Assembly (NCBI RefSeq): GCF_900110295.1
Contig: NZ_FODF01000002.1
Coordinates: 62,001 to 126,000 of the forward strand
Source of the DNA: Peptostreptococcus russellii
GTDB taxonomy: Bacteria > Bacillota > Clostridia > Peptostreptococcales > Peptostreptococcaceae
Length of the DNA stretch: 64,000 bases
Direction of reading: 5' to 3'
Position numbers and translations under genes: made by a program
The notes under the pieces: model-generated
Database searches by the model: none
Told to the model about the DNA's origin: nothing
Seen by the model: the letters and a program-made list of their open reading frames with translations, nothing else
Shown here: positions 54,241-63,790 of the stretch, piece after piece
Position numbering within the stretch: position 1 is the first letter of the stretch
Layout: the number at the start of each line of letters is the position of its first letter

Positions 54241-56298
54241 CTAAAGAGAAATATTTTCACCTATAGATTTAAACATTTCTTCTATTTTATATTTTATTCC
54301 TTGATTTTCTTTTAATTCAAGAGCTGGGTCTTTAGAATAAATTTCCCTTGCTTCTTTCTGTACCATTCTCAATATTTTCATATGCTTAAATAAGTTTGCA
54401 ACCTTTAATTCTGGTAAACCATGCTGTCTTGTTCCAAAAAAGTCTCCCGGACCTCTTATTTCTAGGTCTTTTTCAGATATTTTAAAACCGTCATTAGTTT
54501 CTTCCATTATATCCATTCTTTGTTTACAAACTTTTGTCTTAGAATCATATATTAGTGTGCAGTAGGACTTTTCACTTCCCCTGCCGACTCTTCCTCTTAA
54601 CTGATGTAGCTGAGATAGACCAAATCTCTCTGCATTTTCAACTATCATCAAAGTTGCATTAGGAACATTAACGCCTACTTCTATAACTGTTGTAGAAACA
54701 AGTATATCCAATTCGTGGTTTTTAAAAGCCTCCATAATTTCATCCTTTTCCTTTGCCTTCATCTTCCCATGCAAAAGTCCTACTCTCAAATCTGGAAACA
54801 TCTCATTTGCTAGTTCTTCATATACTTCAGTTGCAGACTGAACTTCTAAAACTTCACTTTCTTCCACTAGAGGACAAACTATATAGGCTTGCCTTCCTTT
54901 TTCTATTTCAGATCGAACACTTGACATATAATATTTTTTTCTTTTATTTTTTTCAATCGCAATAGTCTCTATTGCTTTTCTTCCAGGTGGCAATTCATCT
55001 ATTATAGATATGTCCAAATCCCCATATAAAATAAGAGCCAAAGTTCTAGGTATGGGAGTTGCAGTCATTACCATAACATCTGGATTTTCAGACTTTGAAT
55101 TCAGTTTTCCTCTTTGCCTTACTCCAAAACGATGCTGTTCATCAGTTATTACCAATCCCAATTTTTTAAATTCAACTCTATCCTCTATCAAGGCATGAGT
55201 ACCTATCAAAATATCTATATCTCCTGCACTTAATCTTTCCAATATTTCTTGACCTTCTTTTTTTCTAGTACTTCCAGTCAATATCTCCACCTTAATATCT
55301 TTATCTCTAAAAAACTCAGTAAAACTTTCATAGTGCTGCTTTGCAAGTATTTCTGTAGGCGCCATATAAGCCCCTTGATATCCATTTAAAACAGCATTTG
55401 CAAGTGCTAGTTGGGCAACTACTGTCTTCCCACTTCCAACATCTCCTTGAACTAATCTATTCATAACCTTAGGAGACTTCATATCATCTATTATTTCATT
55501 TAAAGCTCTTTTTTGAGCCTTTGTAAGCCTAAAAGGAAGAGAATCTTCTATTTCATCTAATTTGGATCTATGTTCAAACTCAATACCTCTTACAGTGCTA
55601 TTTCCACCCTTTATAGAAAATAGTCCTAGCTGCATAAATAAAAACTCTTCAAAGATTAGTCTAAACATCGCAACTTTTAAATCTTCTTTTCTTATAGGAA
55701 AGTGCATACTTTTTATGGCAAAGTTTATATCACACATACTATACTTACTAATCAATTCTTTAGGTAGATACTCCTTTATTCTTACATCAGAGTTTTCAAA
55801 AACATTTCTTATTACTCCCATTACATCCTTGTTGCTGACTCCATAAGTCAAGGAATACACTGGAACTATTATTCCTGTATTCTTTTCTGTTTTTTCATAC
55901 TCAATTTCACAATTGTGCATTTCTACTTTGGAATTTCCTTCAATTTTTACAGTTCCAAAAACTCTTACTATATCTCCTACTCTAAATGTATTTCTTAAAT
56001 AAGCTCTATTAAAAAATATAAGGCTTGCCTTTCCCGTTTCATCGCTTACTTCAAACCTAGTAATAGTCAGTTTGTTAGCCTTTAAATTCACTATATTGTT
56101 TATTCTTACTTTAACTTTTACTTTTTCCGAATCTTCCAGTTGAAAAATTTTCTTTTCCCGACTCCTATCTTCAAACTGTCTCGGAAAATAATAAAGGGCA
56201 TCTTTTATAGTTTTGATTCCTAGTTTTGACATTTTCTCTGCCTTTTTAGGACCTACTCCTTTTATATATTGAATATTTTCATTTAATACACTATACAT
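54241..56298 (-). CDS. recG: ATP-dependent DNA helicase RecG
   Basis: A 685-residue replication-fork helicase. The N-terminal wedge/OB domain begins IQYIKGVGPKKAEKM, then Walker A GDVGSGKTVVAQLA, DEQHRFGVRQR (the DEQH box), MTATPIPRTLAL, and the C-terminal QLRGRVGRG. ATG 56298 follows GAGAGGG; the GTG five codons upstream is part of that site. It precedes rsmD by 119 bases. Confidence 0.97.
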   Translation of the reverse strand: MYSVLNENIQYIKGVGPKKAEKMSKLGIKTIKDALYYFPRQFEDRSREKKIFQLEDSEKVKVKVRINNIVNLKANKLTITRFEVSDETGKASLIFFNRAYLRNTFRVGDIVRVFGTVKIEGNSKVEMHNCEIEYEKTEKNTGIIVPVYSLTYGVSNKDVMGVIRNVFENSDVRIKEYLPKELISKYSMCDINFAIKSMHFPIRKEDLKVAMFRLIFEEFLFMQLGLFSIKGGNSTVRGIEFEHRSKLDEIEDSLPFRLTKAQKRALNEIIDDMKSPKVMNRLVQGDVGSGKTVVAQLALANAVLNGYQGAYMAPTEILAKQHYESFTEFFRDKDIKVEILTGSTRKKEGQEILERLSAGDIDILIGTHALIEDRVEFKKLGLVITDEQHRFGVRQRGKLNSKSENPDVMVMTATPIPRTLALILYGDLDISIIDELPPGRKAIETIAIEKNKRKKYYMSSVRSEIEKGRQAYIVCPLVEESEVLEVQSATEVYEELANEMFPDLRVGLLHGKMKAKEKDEIMEAFKNHELDILVSTTVIEVGVNVPNATLMIVENAERFGLSQLHQLRGRVGRGSEKSYCTLIYDSKTKVCKQRMDIMEETNDGFKISEKDLEIRGPGDFFGTRQHGLPELKVANLFKHMKILRMVQKEAREIYSKDPALELKENQGIKYKIEEMFKSIGENISL

Positions 56299-56396
56299 CT
56301 TTATCCCTCTCACTGTGCTGATTTATTTAAAATATATTTTTATTAACTACACTGAAAATATTATATCATATAGTAATTTTTTTTAAAATCCTTTAC

Positions 56397-56430
56397 AAAA
56401 AAGGAGAAGATACTATGCTCTTCTCCTCTA
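56397..56430 (-). terminator. Terminator after the FakA-like gene
   Basis: GGAGAAGA pairs with TCTTCTCC around eight bases, and on the minus strand is followed by TTTTTTG. It is about 110 bases beyond the stop codon of the FakA-like gene. Confidence 0.75.
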
Positions 56431-56543
56431 AATTCAATCATCTTCGACTTATATATCAATAATTAGTTATGTCTATTTTTATAAAGTCTCAATTTAAATA
56501 AATATTTTATCTTGCTTATTTTTTGAATATTATTTTACAAAAT

Positions 56544-58211
56544 TTATTCTACAGATATAAAGTAGTAATATAGTGGCTGTCCACCATAGTAAAGTTCTAC
56601 ATCAACATCTTCAAATTCCTCTTGTATTAATTCTGCAAAGGCTCTTGCTGAATCTTCTTCCACATTTTCTCCATAATAAAGAGTTACTATATCAGAATCT
56701 TCATCTACCATATCAGCAATTACATTCTTAGTTACTTCATCTACACTCTTTCCCGAAGATATAAGCTTCTTTCCTGTTATACCTATTACATCGCCTTCTT
56801 TTACTTCTATACCGTCCATAATAGTATCTCTTACTGCATATGTTATTTCACCTGACTTAATGTTTTCAAGTGCATCTGTGAAGCTTTCCATATTTGTATC
56901 TGCATCGGCTTCAGGGTCAAAAGTTACAAGACATCCTATACCCTGAGGTATATTCTTTGTAGGAACAACATATATATTCTTTTCAGAGATTTCCTTTGCC
57001 TGATTTGCAGCCATTATAACATTTCCATTATTTGGAAGTATAAATATATTATCTGCATTTATCATATTTACAGCATTCATAAAATCTTCTGTAGAAGGGT
57101 TCATTGTCTGTCCACCTTCTATCACTATATCAACACCTAATTTTTCAAATATCTCAGAAAGTCCACTTCCCATTGTTGTAGTGATGAAACCATACTTTTT
57201 CTTTTCTTCATTTACAACAAATCCATCTTCTTTTCCTACTTGAGCTACTTCTTCTTGCTCATCATCAGGTATTATTTGATTTTCATGCTGAACTCTCATA
57301 TTTTCTATTTTTATAGTCAATAATGGCCCATATTTAAGAGCTTCCTGAAGTACATTACCTGGTTCATTTGTATGAACATGAACCTTTACTACACCATCAT
57401 ATCCTACAACTACTAAACTATCTCCATAATTTAGCATTATATCTCTCATAGAATCAGAATCAATACTATCTGATTCTAATATAAATTCTGTACAGTATCC
57501 GAATTTTATATCTACATCTCTAGCACTATCACTCTTTGTACCAATATTTTCAGACTTCGCCTGTGTATCACTTCCTGCAGATAATAGTTCTACTTTTCTA
57601 CCCTTTAAAGCTGAAAGCATTCCTTCATACATACAAACTAGACCCTTACCACCTGAATCCACAACTCCAGCATCTTTTAAATTCTTTAGTAATTCTGGAG
57701 TTCTTTCAAGAGATGCATTGGCCTCTTCTACTACGCTTTCAAAAAACTCAACTATATCCTTATACTTCTTGGCATGCTTTACTGCGTATTCGCCTGATTC
57801 TCTTACAACAGTAAGAACGGTACCTTCTATAGGCTTTATAACTGCCTTGTATGCTGTGTCTGATCCTGACTTTAAAGCTTTAGCAAATGAATTAATATCC
57901 AACTCATTCTTGCCCTCTACAGACTTAGCAACACCTCTTATTATCTGTGAAAGTATAACTCCTGAGTTACCTCTAGCCCCCATAAGAGACCCTTTAGATA
58001 AAGCCTTGCCTATTTCTTCAATATTGTCTTCCTTTACCTTGTTAAGCTCCTTTAAAGCGGATGCTATTGTAAGCGACATATTTGTACCTGTATCTCCATC
58101 AGGAACAGGGAATACATTTAGCTTATCAATTAATTCTTTATTATTCTGAAGATTATTCGCACCCGAAATAAACATCTCCCTAAATAATTTGCCATCTATC
58201 TTTTGATTCAT
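56544..58211 (-). CDS. DAK2/DegV-type fatty acid kinase-like protein (FakA/YloV family)
   Basis: A 555-residue protein. The DhaL-type kinase domain begins NKELIDKLNVFPVPDGDTGTNMSLT (ATP and metal site) with GSLMGARGNSGVILSQI; the middle and C-terminal parts hold a DegV-like region (FITTTMGSGLSEIFEKLGVD, LPNNGNVIMAA). FakA phosphorylates fatty acids carried by FakB proteins. ATG 58211 follows GGGAGG and lies 15 bases after the Asp23-like gene, the conserved yloU-yloV arrangement. Confidence 0.9.
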   Translation of the reverse strand: MNQKIDGKLFREMFISGANNLQNNKELIDKLNVFPVPDGDTGTNMSLTIASALKELNKVKEDNIEEIGKALSKGSLMGARGNSGVILSQIIRGVAKSVEGKNELDINSFAKALKSGSDTAYKAVIKPIEGTVLTVVRESGEYAVKHAKKYKDIVEFFESVVEEANASLERTPELLKNLKDAGVVDSGGKGLVCMYEGMLSALKGRKVELLSAGSDTQAKSENIGTKSDSARDVDIKFGYCTEFILESDSIDSDSMRDIMLNYGDSLVVVGYDGVVKVHVHTNEPGNVLQEALKYGPLLTIKIENMRVQHENQIIPDDEQEEVAQVGKEDGFVVNEEKKKYGFITTTMGSGLSEIFEKLGVDIVIEGGQTMNPSTEDFMNAVNMINADNIFILPNNGNVIMAANQAKEISEKNIYVVPTKNIPQGIGCLVTFDPEADADTNMESFTDALENIKSGEITYAVRDTIMDGIEVKEGDVIGITGKKLISSGKSVDEVTKNVIADMVDEDSDIVTLYYGENVEEDSARAFAELIQEEFEDVDVELYYGGQPLYYYFISVE

Positions 58212-58226
58212 TACATATCCTCCCAA

Positions 58227-58577
58227 TTACTTGACTCTTATTCCCTGAACACTTACTGTTATCTGATTAACCTTTACTCCGGAATAAGTTTCGACTGTGT
58301 ACTTTATTCTTTCTATAATATTATTTGCAACAGTAGTGATGTTTGTACCATACTGTAATATTACAAATATCTCTATATCCACTTCTTTTTCATTTAATTC
58401 TACAATATTAACGCCCTTAGTTGCATTTTCGCCTTTTAATAGCTCTACTATTCCCTTTGATTTAGCTGAGAAGCCAACTAGACCATAGCTCTCCATAGCA
58501 GCTTTGTAAGTTAACTGGGCAAGTACGTGCTTATCTATTTCTATGTTTCCTAATTTATTGCCTATTACTGAGCTCAT
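58227..58577 (-). CDS. Asp23/Gls24 family protein (YloU-like)
   Basis: A 116-residue member of the Asp23 family with KLGNIEIDKHVLAQLTYKAA at the N-terminus and VEIFVILQYGTNI-type and VETYSGVKVNQITVSVQGIRV segments at the end. The gene pair with FakA-like YloV and the divergent rpmB is conserved in Firmicutes. The function is unknown. Confidence 0.92.
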   Translation of the reverse strand: MSSVIGNKLGNIEIDKHVLAQLTYKAAMESYGLVGFSAKSKGIVELLKGENATKGVNIVELNEKEVDIEIFVILQYGTNITTVANNIIERIKYTVETYSGVKVNQITVSVQGIRVK

Positions 58578-58715
58578 AAACTACCTCCTAATTTTCTGTA
58601 TATACAATTTAATATCCAAAAAGAACTTATTCAAATCTTTTTAAAAGAAATATTTATTGATTAAATCCTGTATCTTATATTATACAAAAAAAATAAGATT
58701 AATGCAATTTTTTAC

Positions 58716-58744
58716 TTGATTTTTCTATTTTACTATGATATCAT
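58716..58744 (+). promoter_or_regulatory. Promoter of rpmB
   Basis: TTGATT at 58716-58721 and TATCAT at 58739-58744 with 17 bases between. The -35 region closely resembles that of rpsT at 28760. Confidence 0.7.
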
Positions 58745-58792
58745 TAATTATGTTTTTAGGCTTAATATTTTAGTATTAAGGAGGTGTGCATA

Positions 58793-58981
58793 GTGTCAAG
58801 AGTATGTAGCGTGTGCGGAAAAGGTAGAGTATCTGGAAGTAAGGTATCTCACTCAAACAAGCATAGTAATAGAACTTGGTCAGCAAACTTAAGAAACGTT
58901 AGAGCTGTAGTAGACGGTACTCCAAAGAGAGTTGCTGTATGTACTAGATGTTTACGTTCAGGAAAAGTTGAAAGAGCTTAG
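58793..58981 (+). CDS. rpmB: 50S ribosomal protein L28
   Basis: A 62-residue protein reading SRVCSVCGKGRVSGSKVSHSN, the typical zinc-cysteine form of bL28, and ending in CTRCLRSGKVERA. The start is GTG 58793, six bases after AAGGAGGTG; the in-frame GTG three codons earlier is part of that ribosome site. It is divergent from the asp23-fakA pair. Confidence 0.97.
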   Translation: MSRVCSVCGKGRVSGSKVSHSNKHSNRTWSANLRNVRAVVDGTPKRVAVCTRCLRSGKVERA

Positions 58982-58994
58982 TTAGCTTAAATAG

Positions 58995-59023
58995 GCTATG
59001 GGTTGTAACCCATAGCTTTTTTT
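58995..59023 (+). terminator. Terminator of rpmB
   Basis: GCTATGGGTT pairs with AACCCATAGC around GT, followed by TTTTTTT. Confidence 0.9.
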
Positions 59024-59084
59024 ATTATTTTTTAAACTCACTTTTTATTAAAAAATAACTTTTATTTTTCTATTTTGCATATTA

Positions 59085-59116
59085 AAAGTACCTATGAAAA
59101 ATTTCATAGGTACTTT
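59085..59116 (-). terminator. Terminator of the two-component operon
   Basis: A perfect 15-base-pair stem, AAAGTACCTATGAAA with TTTCATAGGTACTTT, around two bases. It follows the sensor kinase stop codon by a few bases. Confidence 0.75.
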
Positions 59117-59120
59117 AATA

Positions 59121-61670
59121 TTAACCGATTAAATCATCATCTTTAATCTCTCTTTTCCCTTTTTTTGAAGGTTTTTTATTATCAACTTTATTATTTTTTT
59201 GATTCTTTTTATTTTTCATAAAAAAATCACAAGAATCTTTTTCTATTTGAAAACTTTTCATATCCGACTTTACAATTTCGGTATTTTTGTTCTCTAAATC
59301 TTTCTCTACTTCAAAATTTTCTTTATTAGACTCTGGTATTATGTATCTAGAAATATTTTTTTCTTCTTTTTCTTTCTTTTCTTCATATTTTTTCTTTATT
59401 TCATATGCTTTTTTAGTTTCACTATCCTTCTTAAAGCTTATCTCTGCCTTGAATAAGTCTCCATCAAGATAAAGCCTTAACTGTCCTCCTTGAGCTTCAA
59501 CATAACTTTTAGCTATTGATAAACCTAATCCTGAACCTTCTGTATTTCTAGATTTGTCTCCTCTTCTAAATCTCTCTAAAATATCCTCTACTTCATAGTC
59601 TATTTCAGTTTCTGATATATTCTTTAAAATAATATGAACATTGTTGTCATCTTCAAATATATCTATATAGGCTCTTGTACTAGCCATTGCATACTTGGAT
59701 ATATTTACTAACAAATTCTCAAATATTCTATAGGTTTTTTCTCCGTCTAACTTCAAAATTACCTTATGCTCTGGGAAATTTGTCTTAACAGAAATATCCT
59801 TATTTTTTAACTTATCACTTACTTCAAAGATAGTTTGTTTCATCAGCTCTACTACGTCAATATCATTAAACTCTAGCTTAATATTACCTGTTTGTGCCTT
59901 TGAAATTTCAAACATATCATCTATAAGGACTTTTAACCTTTCAGACTTCCTGTATATAGTATCTATATACTTTACAGCCTCCTCATTGGTCTCTACAGTC
60001 TTTAAGAGGTCTGTATAAGAAAGTATTGATGTCAGTGGAGTTTTAAGATCATGAGAAACATTTGAAATCAATTCACTTTTCATCTTCTGACTTTTGATCT
60101 CATCATCTACTGATTTTTTATACGCCTTTTTTATACTTGCAAGCTGCCTTTTTATTTCTTCATAGATACCTACATCTTCGGACATAATGTCCTTATCCAA
60201 ATTTCCATTTGCAATATCCTTAGTAAGATTTAAAAGATTTGCATAATCTTCTATAGCTTCATTTATCGTGTCTTTTACTATCTTTATAAATAAAAATAGC
60301 ATTAAAACATAAAATATAAATAATATGTCTACCATAGGATTATTATTTGTAAAAATAAGGACTACAAATATAAATCCTGAAAAAATAATTACTATTCCTA
60401 TTATAAATAGCCTATTGTATTTTTTCTTGAAATCTATACTTAAAAGATTCTTTACAGATTTATAAAGAGAGCGATATATCAGTCGTATAAATCTAATTAT
60501 CAAACTTTTATTTTTGAAATAACTTGAAAAACCTTCTTTAAATGCTATTTTTAAGAAAGTAACGCAAATAAATGCCATTAAGAATATTAAAAACCAGTAT
60601 CCTATATTAAGCAAATTTACTATTTGCTTTGCAATGGAAAGCTTGATTCCGTTTGCTATTATTAGGTTTAATAAATTTCCTGTAATAGTTTCTCTGACTA
60701 TTTTTATAGGTACATTATCGCTTAAAAGAGAATAATATAGATAGAAAAATACTCCCAAAATTATTTCAAAAGGAAATCTATATAGCCTTTCCATACCTCT
60801 AAAACTTCTCAATCTCTCTGTAGGGATCATAAGAGCTATAAGTGATATAACAATAATTATTGCCCTTGCAATAGTCTCTATTATCTTATATGACCTTCTT
60901 TCACTTTTATTGATAAAGTTACTTACAGAGTCATTACTTGTATAAAAGTTTGCATTTATATTCCTTGGTACTGCATATACAAACTTCATATTTCTTATAG
61001 GCTCTATTTTATAATTTGAAAAATCACTTGATGGTTCTCCATTTATAAAATACAAAGTTCCTATATTTTTACTTGCTTGTAAATCTAAAAAATAATTATT
61101 CATAGTCTCTTTATTTAGACCGTAACAATAAGTAACTTTTCCATCACCATTTTCATCATATTCAAAAACTATATAGTTCATAAATAATCTTTTTAGATCT
61201 TCTTTCTTAAAGTTTTTGAAATCATAGTTTGTCATAACTGTCTTAGTCTTTGTATTTTCACAATAATACTTTATATTACCATTGGATTCTGTTATAAAAG
61301 TATTGAGATTTTCAAAGCCAGCATTAAATGAATCTTTTATTCCTTGACTATCCATTTCACTTGAATAGTAGTCAACTTTTACATTGTCCACCATAGACTT
61401 AATTGTTTCCTCTGTTAAAAAAAGATCTGATGGCTTTATTAATTTATCTTTTTCATATTGATATTCCTTGTAATATAAATAGTAATTAGAATTGTATAAA
61501 TCCGACATATATGCTTCACTATCAAAAGGATTTGTATTGTCATTTCTTACTTTGACTTCAACATAGTGATATCTATAAATCATCACCAAAGAAAGAGCAA
61601 GCATAACTAACAAAACTAAAAAGGTGAAAATATTCCTTTCTTTTTTAGATTTTGTCAATCTTGTATCCAA
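59121..61670 (-). CDS. Multi-pass sensor histidine kinase with charged C-terminal tail
   Basis: An 849-residue membrane kinase. One N-terminal helix (about residues 14-32) is followed by an extracytoplasmic domain of about 230 residues with no recognised family, then a cluster of about seven helices (about residues 265-480), a linker, HisKA with SNVSHDLKTPLTSILSY (phospho-His near residue 541), and a HATPase domain ending in EGSGLGLSIAKSYVEAQGG. After the kinase core there is a low-complexity Lys/Glu/Asn tail of about 85 residues. The start is TTG 61670 behind GGGGAA. It overlaps the response regulator by 26 bases. The signal is unknown. Confidence 0.9.
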   Translation of the reverse strand: MDTRLTKSKKERNIFTFLVLLVMLALSLVMIYRYHYVEVKVRNDNTNPFDSEAYMSDLYNSNYYLYYKEYQYEKDKLIKPSDLFLTEETIKSMVDNVKVDYYSSEMDSQGIKDSFNAGFENLNTFITESNGNIKYYCENTKTKTVMTNYDFKNFKKEDLKRLFMNYIVFEYDENGDGKVTYCYGLNKETMNNYFLDLQASKNIGTLYFINGEPSSDFSNYKIEPIRNMKFVYAVPRNINANFYTSNDSVSNFINKSERRSYKIIETIARAIIIVISLIALMIPTERLRSFRGMERLYRFPFEIILGVFFYLYYSLLSDNVPIKIVRETITGNLLNLIIANGIKLSIAKQIVNLLNIGYWFLIFLMAFICVTFLKIAFKEGFSSYFKNKSLIIRFIRLIYRSLYKSVKNLLSIDFKKKYNRLFIIGIVIIFSGFIFVVLIFTNNNPMVDILFIFYVLMLFLFIKIVKDTINEAIEDYANLLNLTKDIANGNLDKDIMSEDVGIYEEIKRQLASIKKAYKKSVDDEIKSQKMKSELISNVSHDLKTPLTSILSYTDLLKTVETNEEAVKYIDTIYRKSERLKVLIDDMFEISKAQTGNIKLEFNDIDVVELMKQTIFEVSDKLKNKDISVKTNFPEHKVILKLDGEKTYRIFENLLVNISKYAMASTRAYIDIFEDDNNVHIILKNISETEIDYEVEDILERFRRGDKSRNTEGSGLGLSIAKSYVEAQGGQLRLYLDGDLFKAEISFKKDSETKKAYEIKKKYEEKKEKEEKNISRYIIPESNKENFEVEKDLENKNTEIVKSDMKSFQIEKDSCDFFMKNKKNQKNNKVDNKKPSKKGKREIKDDDLIG

Positions 61671-62355
61671 TTCCCCACACCACCTTTAGGTACTTTGGAT
61701 TTTTAGAATCCAACTCAATTTTTTCTCTAATATTTCTTATATGTACCATTACTGTATCTGTATTAATTGCACTTTCATTCCATACTTTTTCATAAATTTC
61801 TTCCGATGAAAATACTCTTCCAGGATTCCTCATCAATAGATTTAATATTTTGAATTCAATAGGTGTAAGTTTTACATTATTTCCATCAACTGATACCATT
61901 TTTGTATTTTCATTTAGCTCTAAGCCACCTATTACATATACGCCCTCTTGTTCTTCTGACTCGCTATTTTCAACTAGGTTAAGGTACTTTGTATATCTTC
62001 TAAGCTGAGAGTTTATTCTTGCAAGAAGTTCAAGTGGTTTAAATGGTTTGTTTACATAATCATCTGCTCCTATATTAAGCCCCATAATTTTGTCTACTTC
62101 TTCTGACTTTGCAGATAGAATTATTACAGGAAAATCATGTTTTTCTCTAAGCTTCATAATCATTGTAACTCCATCCATTACAGGCATCATTATATCTACT
62201 ATTGCAAGATGAATATCATTTTTTTCTATTGCTTCTAAACCTTCTTCTCCGTTATATGCCTTTACAACATTATAACCCTGATTAAGAAGATAGATTTCTA
62301 TTGCCTCTGCTATTTCTTTTTCGTCTTCTACTACCAATATATTGTATGGATTCAT
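61645..62355 (-). CDS. OmpR/PhoB-family response regulator
   Basis: A 236-residue regulator. Receiver domain: ILVVEDEKEIAEAIE, VDIMMPVMDGVTM with phosphoacceptor Asp about residue 53, SAKSEEVDKIMGL and the conserved Lys in YVNKPFKPLE. DNA-binding winged helix: VKLTPIEFKILNLLMRNPGRVFS and HIRNIREKIE. ATG 62355 follows GGGAGG. It is first in the unit, with the histidine kinase overlapping its end. It follows thiN by 75 bases. Confidence 0.95.
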   Translation of the reverse strand: MNPYNILVVEDEKEIAEAIEIYLLNQGYNVVKAYNGEEGLEAIEKNDIHLAIVDIMMPVMDGVTMIMKLREKHDFPVIILSAKSEEVDKIMGLNIGADDYVNKPFKPLELLARINSQLRRYTKYLNLVENSESEEQEGVYVIGGLELNENTKMVSVDGNNVKLTPIEFKILNLLMRNPGRVFSSEEIYEKVWNESAINTDTVMVHIRNIREKIELDSKNPKYLKVVWGIGYKIDKI

Positions 62356-62430
62356 AATAACCTCCCTTATTAAATAGTTATATAGTACTAAGGATATATG
62401 TAGATTTTCATCCACATATATCCCCTTTGA

Positions 62431-63096
62431 TTATTTTTGTTTCACTATAAGCAAACATCCATCTCTAACATTTATATGACATTCATCATTTAGCATTACA
62501 TTAGAAATACCTCTAGGAGTAGAATATTCTAAATCAAACTCCTCAAGAGGATACTCCAAATCTCTTAATGTAACCCCATTTGCATCTCCCTTAAAAGGAA
62601 TTACAGATACAATATCACCTTTTTTACCTTCTATTGCCATTTCATCATTTTCAAGTATATATATGTCTTCTGTTTCAGATATTATTCTAGGATATACTCC
62701 CTTTTTTAATATATAATATAGGAGACCAATATTGCTTAGCTCATGATCAATTCTTCCTCCAAGAGCTGCGTAAATATCTATACACATATTTCCTAGTTCA
62801 ATTGCTAGTATGATTCCAAGCTCAGAGTCTGTTTCATTTTTTTTACATGGATATTTATAGTATTCTATTCCATGTTCTTTAGACTTTTCAAATACTTCTT
62901 TGTCTATAGAATCTAGATCTCCTACTATGTAATCTGCCTTAATCCCCATTTTATAAAGATGGTTTGCTCCACCATCTATTGCTATTATGTGTGTATATCC
63001 TTTAGACAGTATTATACTTCTTAACTTTTCATAATCTTTAACTTCACCATTTAAAACCACACAGGCTCTATTCGTAGAAATAAATTTACCGTACAA
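62431..63096 (-). CDS. thiN: Thiamine diphosphokinase
   Basis: A 221-residue enzyme forming thiamine diphosphate from thiamine and ATP. IAIDGGANHLYKMGIKADYIVGDLDSI and YPCKKNETDSELGI, then AALGGRIDHELSNIGLL, match thiamine pyrophosphokinases. The start is uncertain (TTG 63096 with a weak ribosome site). It is nine bases after rpe, the conserved rsgA-rpe-thiN order. Confidence 0.94.
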   Translation of the reverse strand: MYGKFISTNRACVVLNGEVKDYEKLRSIILSKGYTHIIAIDGGANHLYKMGIKADYIVGDLDSIDKEVFEKSKEHGIEYYKYPCKKNETDSELGIILAIELGNMCIDIYAALGGRIDHELSNIGLLYYILKKGVYPRIISETEDIYILENDEMAIEGKKGDIVSVIPFKGDANGVTLRDLEYPLEEFDLEYSTPRGISNVMLNDECHINVRDGCLLIVKQK

Positions 63097-63105
63097 CTAC
63101 ACCAA

Positions 63106-63759
63106 CTACTTTCCTTCAGCAGCGTCTCTTAATCCCTTAACTGCCTTATTTATGTCATCTCCAAATATCGCTGAACCAGCAACTAATACATCGGCTCCAG
63201 CATCTACAATTTCTTTAATATTGTTGGCCTTTACTCCACCATCAACTTCTATAAGAACATTTAGATTTTTTTCTTCTATTAATGCCTTTAATTCCTTTAT
63301 CTTTTCAATTGTCTCAGGTATAAACTTTTGTCCACCAAAACCTGGATTTACTGACATTAAAAGTACCATATCTATATCACCTAAAACATGTTTAATTGTA
63401 TTTATAGGTGTTGCAGGGTTAAGAACTACACCCGCTTTCATTCCATGAGATTTGATATTTTGTATTGTTCTATGAAGGTGTATACACGCTTCTTGATGAA
63501 CTGTTATAATATCACAACCTGCATCTGCTAGAGCAGGTATAAAGTTATCTGGATCTGTTATCATAAGATGTGCATCAAATACCATATCTATATCTTTTCT
63601 AAGACTCTTTATTATAGCTGGTCCAAATGTAATGTTCGGTACAAAATGACCGTCCATAACGTCTAAATGAAGATACTCACATCCTGCATTTTCAACCTTT
63701 TTACAGTCCTCTAAAAGTGTGGCAAAATTTGCCGATAATATTGATGGTGCTAATTTCAT
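63106..63759 (-). CDS. rpe: Ribulose-phosphate 3-epimerase
   Basis: A 217-residue TIM-barrel enzyme of the pentose phosphate pathway. MKLAPSILSANFATL, HLDVMDGHFVPNITFGP (Asp/His metal ligands), MSVNPGFGGQKFIP and VDGGVKANN are all intact. ATG 63759 follows AGGAGG. It lies 31 bases after the rsgA stop codon. Confidence 0.97.
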   Translation of the reverse strand: MKLAPSILSANFATLLEDCKKVENAGCEYLHLDVMDGHFVPNITFGPAIIKSLRKDIDMVFDAHLMITDPDNFIPALADAGCDIITVHQEACIHLHRTIQNIKSHGMKAGVVLNPATPINTIKHVLGDIDMVLLMSVNPGFGGQKFIPETIEKIKELKALIEEKNLNVLIEVDGGVKANNIKEIVDAGADVLVAGSAIFGDDINKAVKGLRDAAEGK

Positions 63760-63790
63760 AATTTTTCCTCCTAGTTAAATCACAATGATT

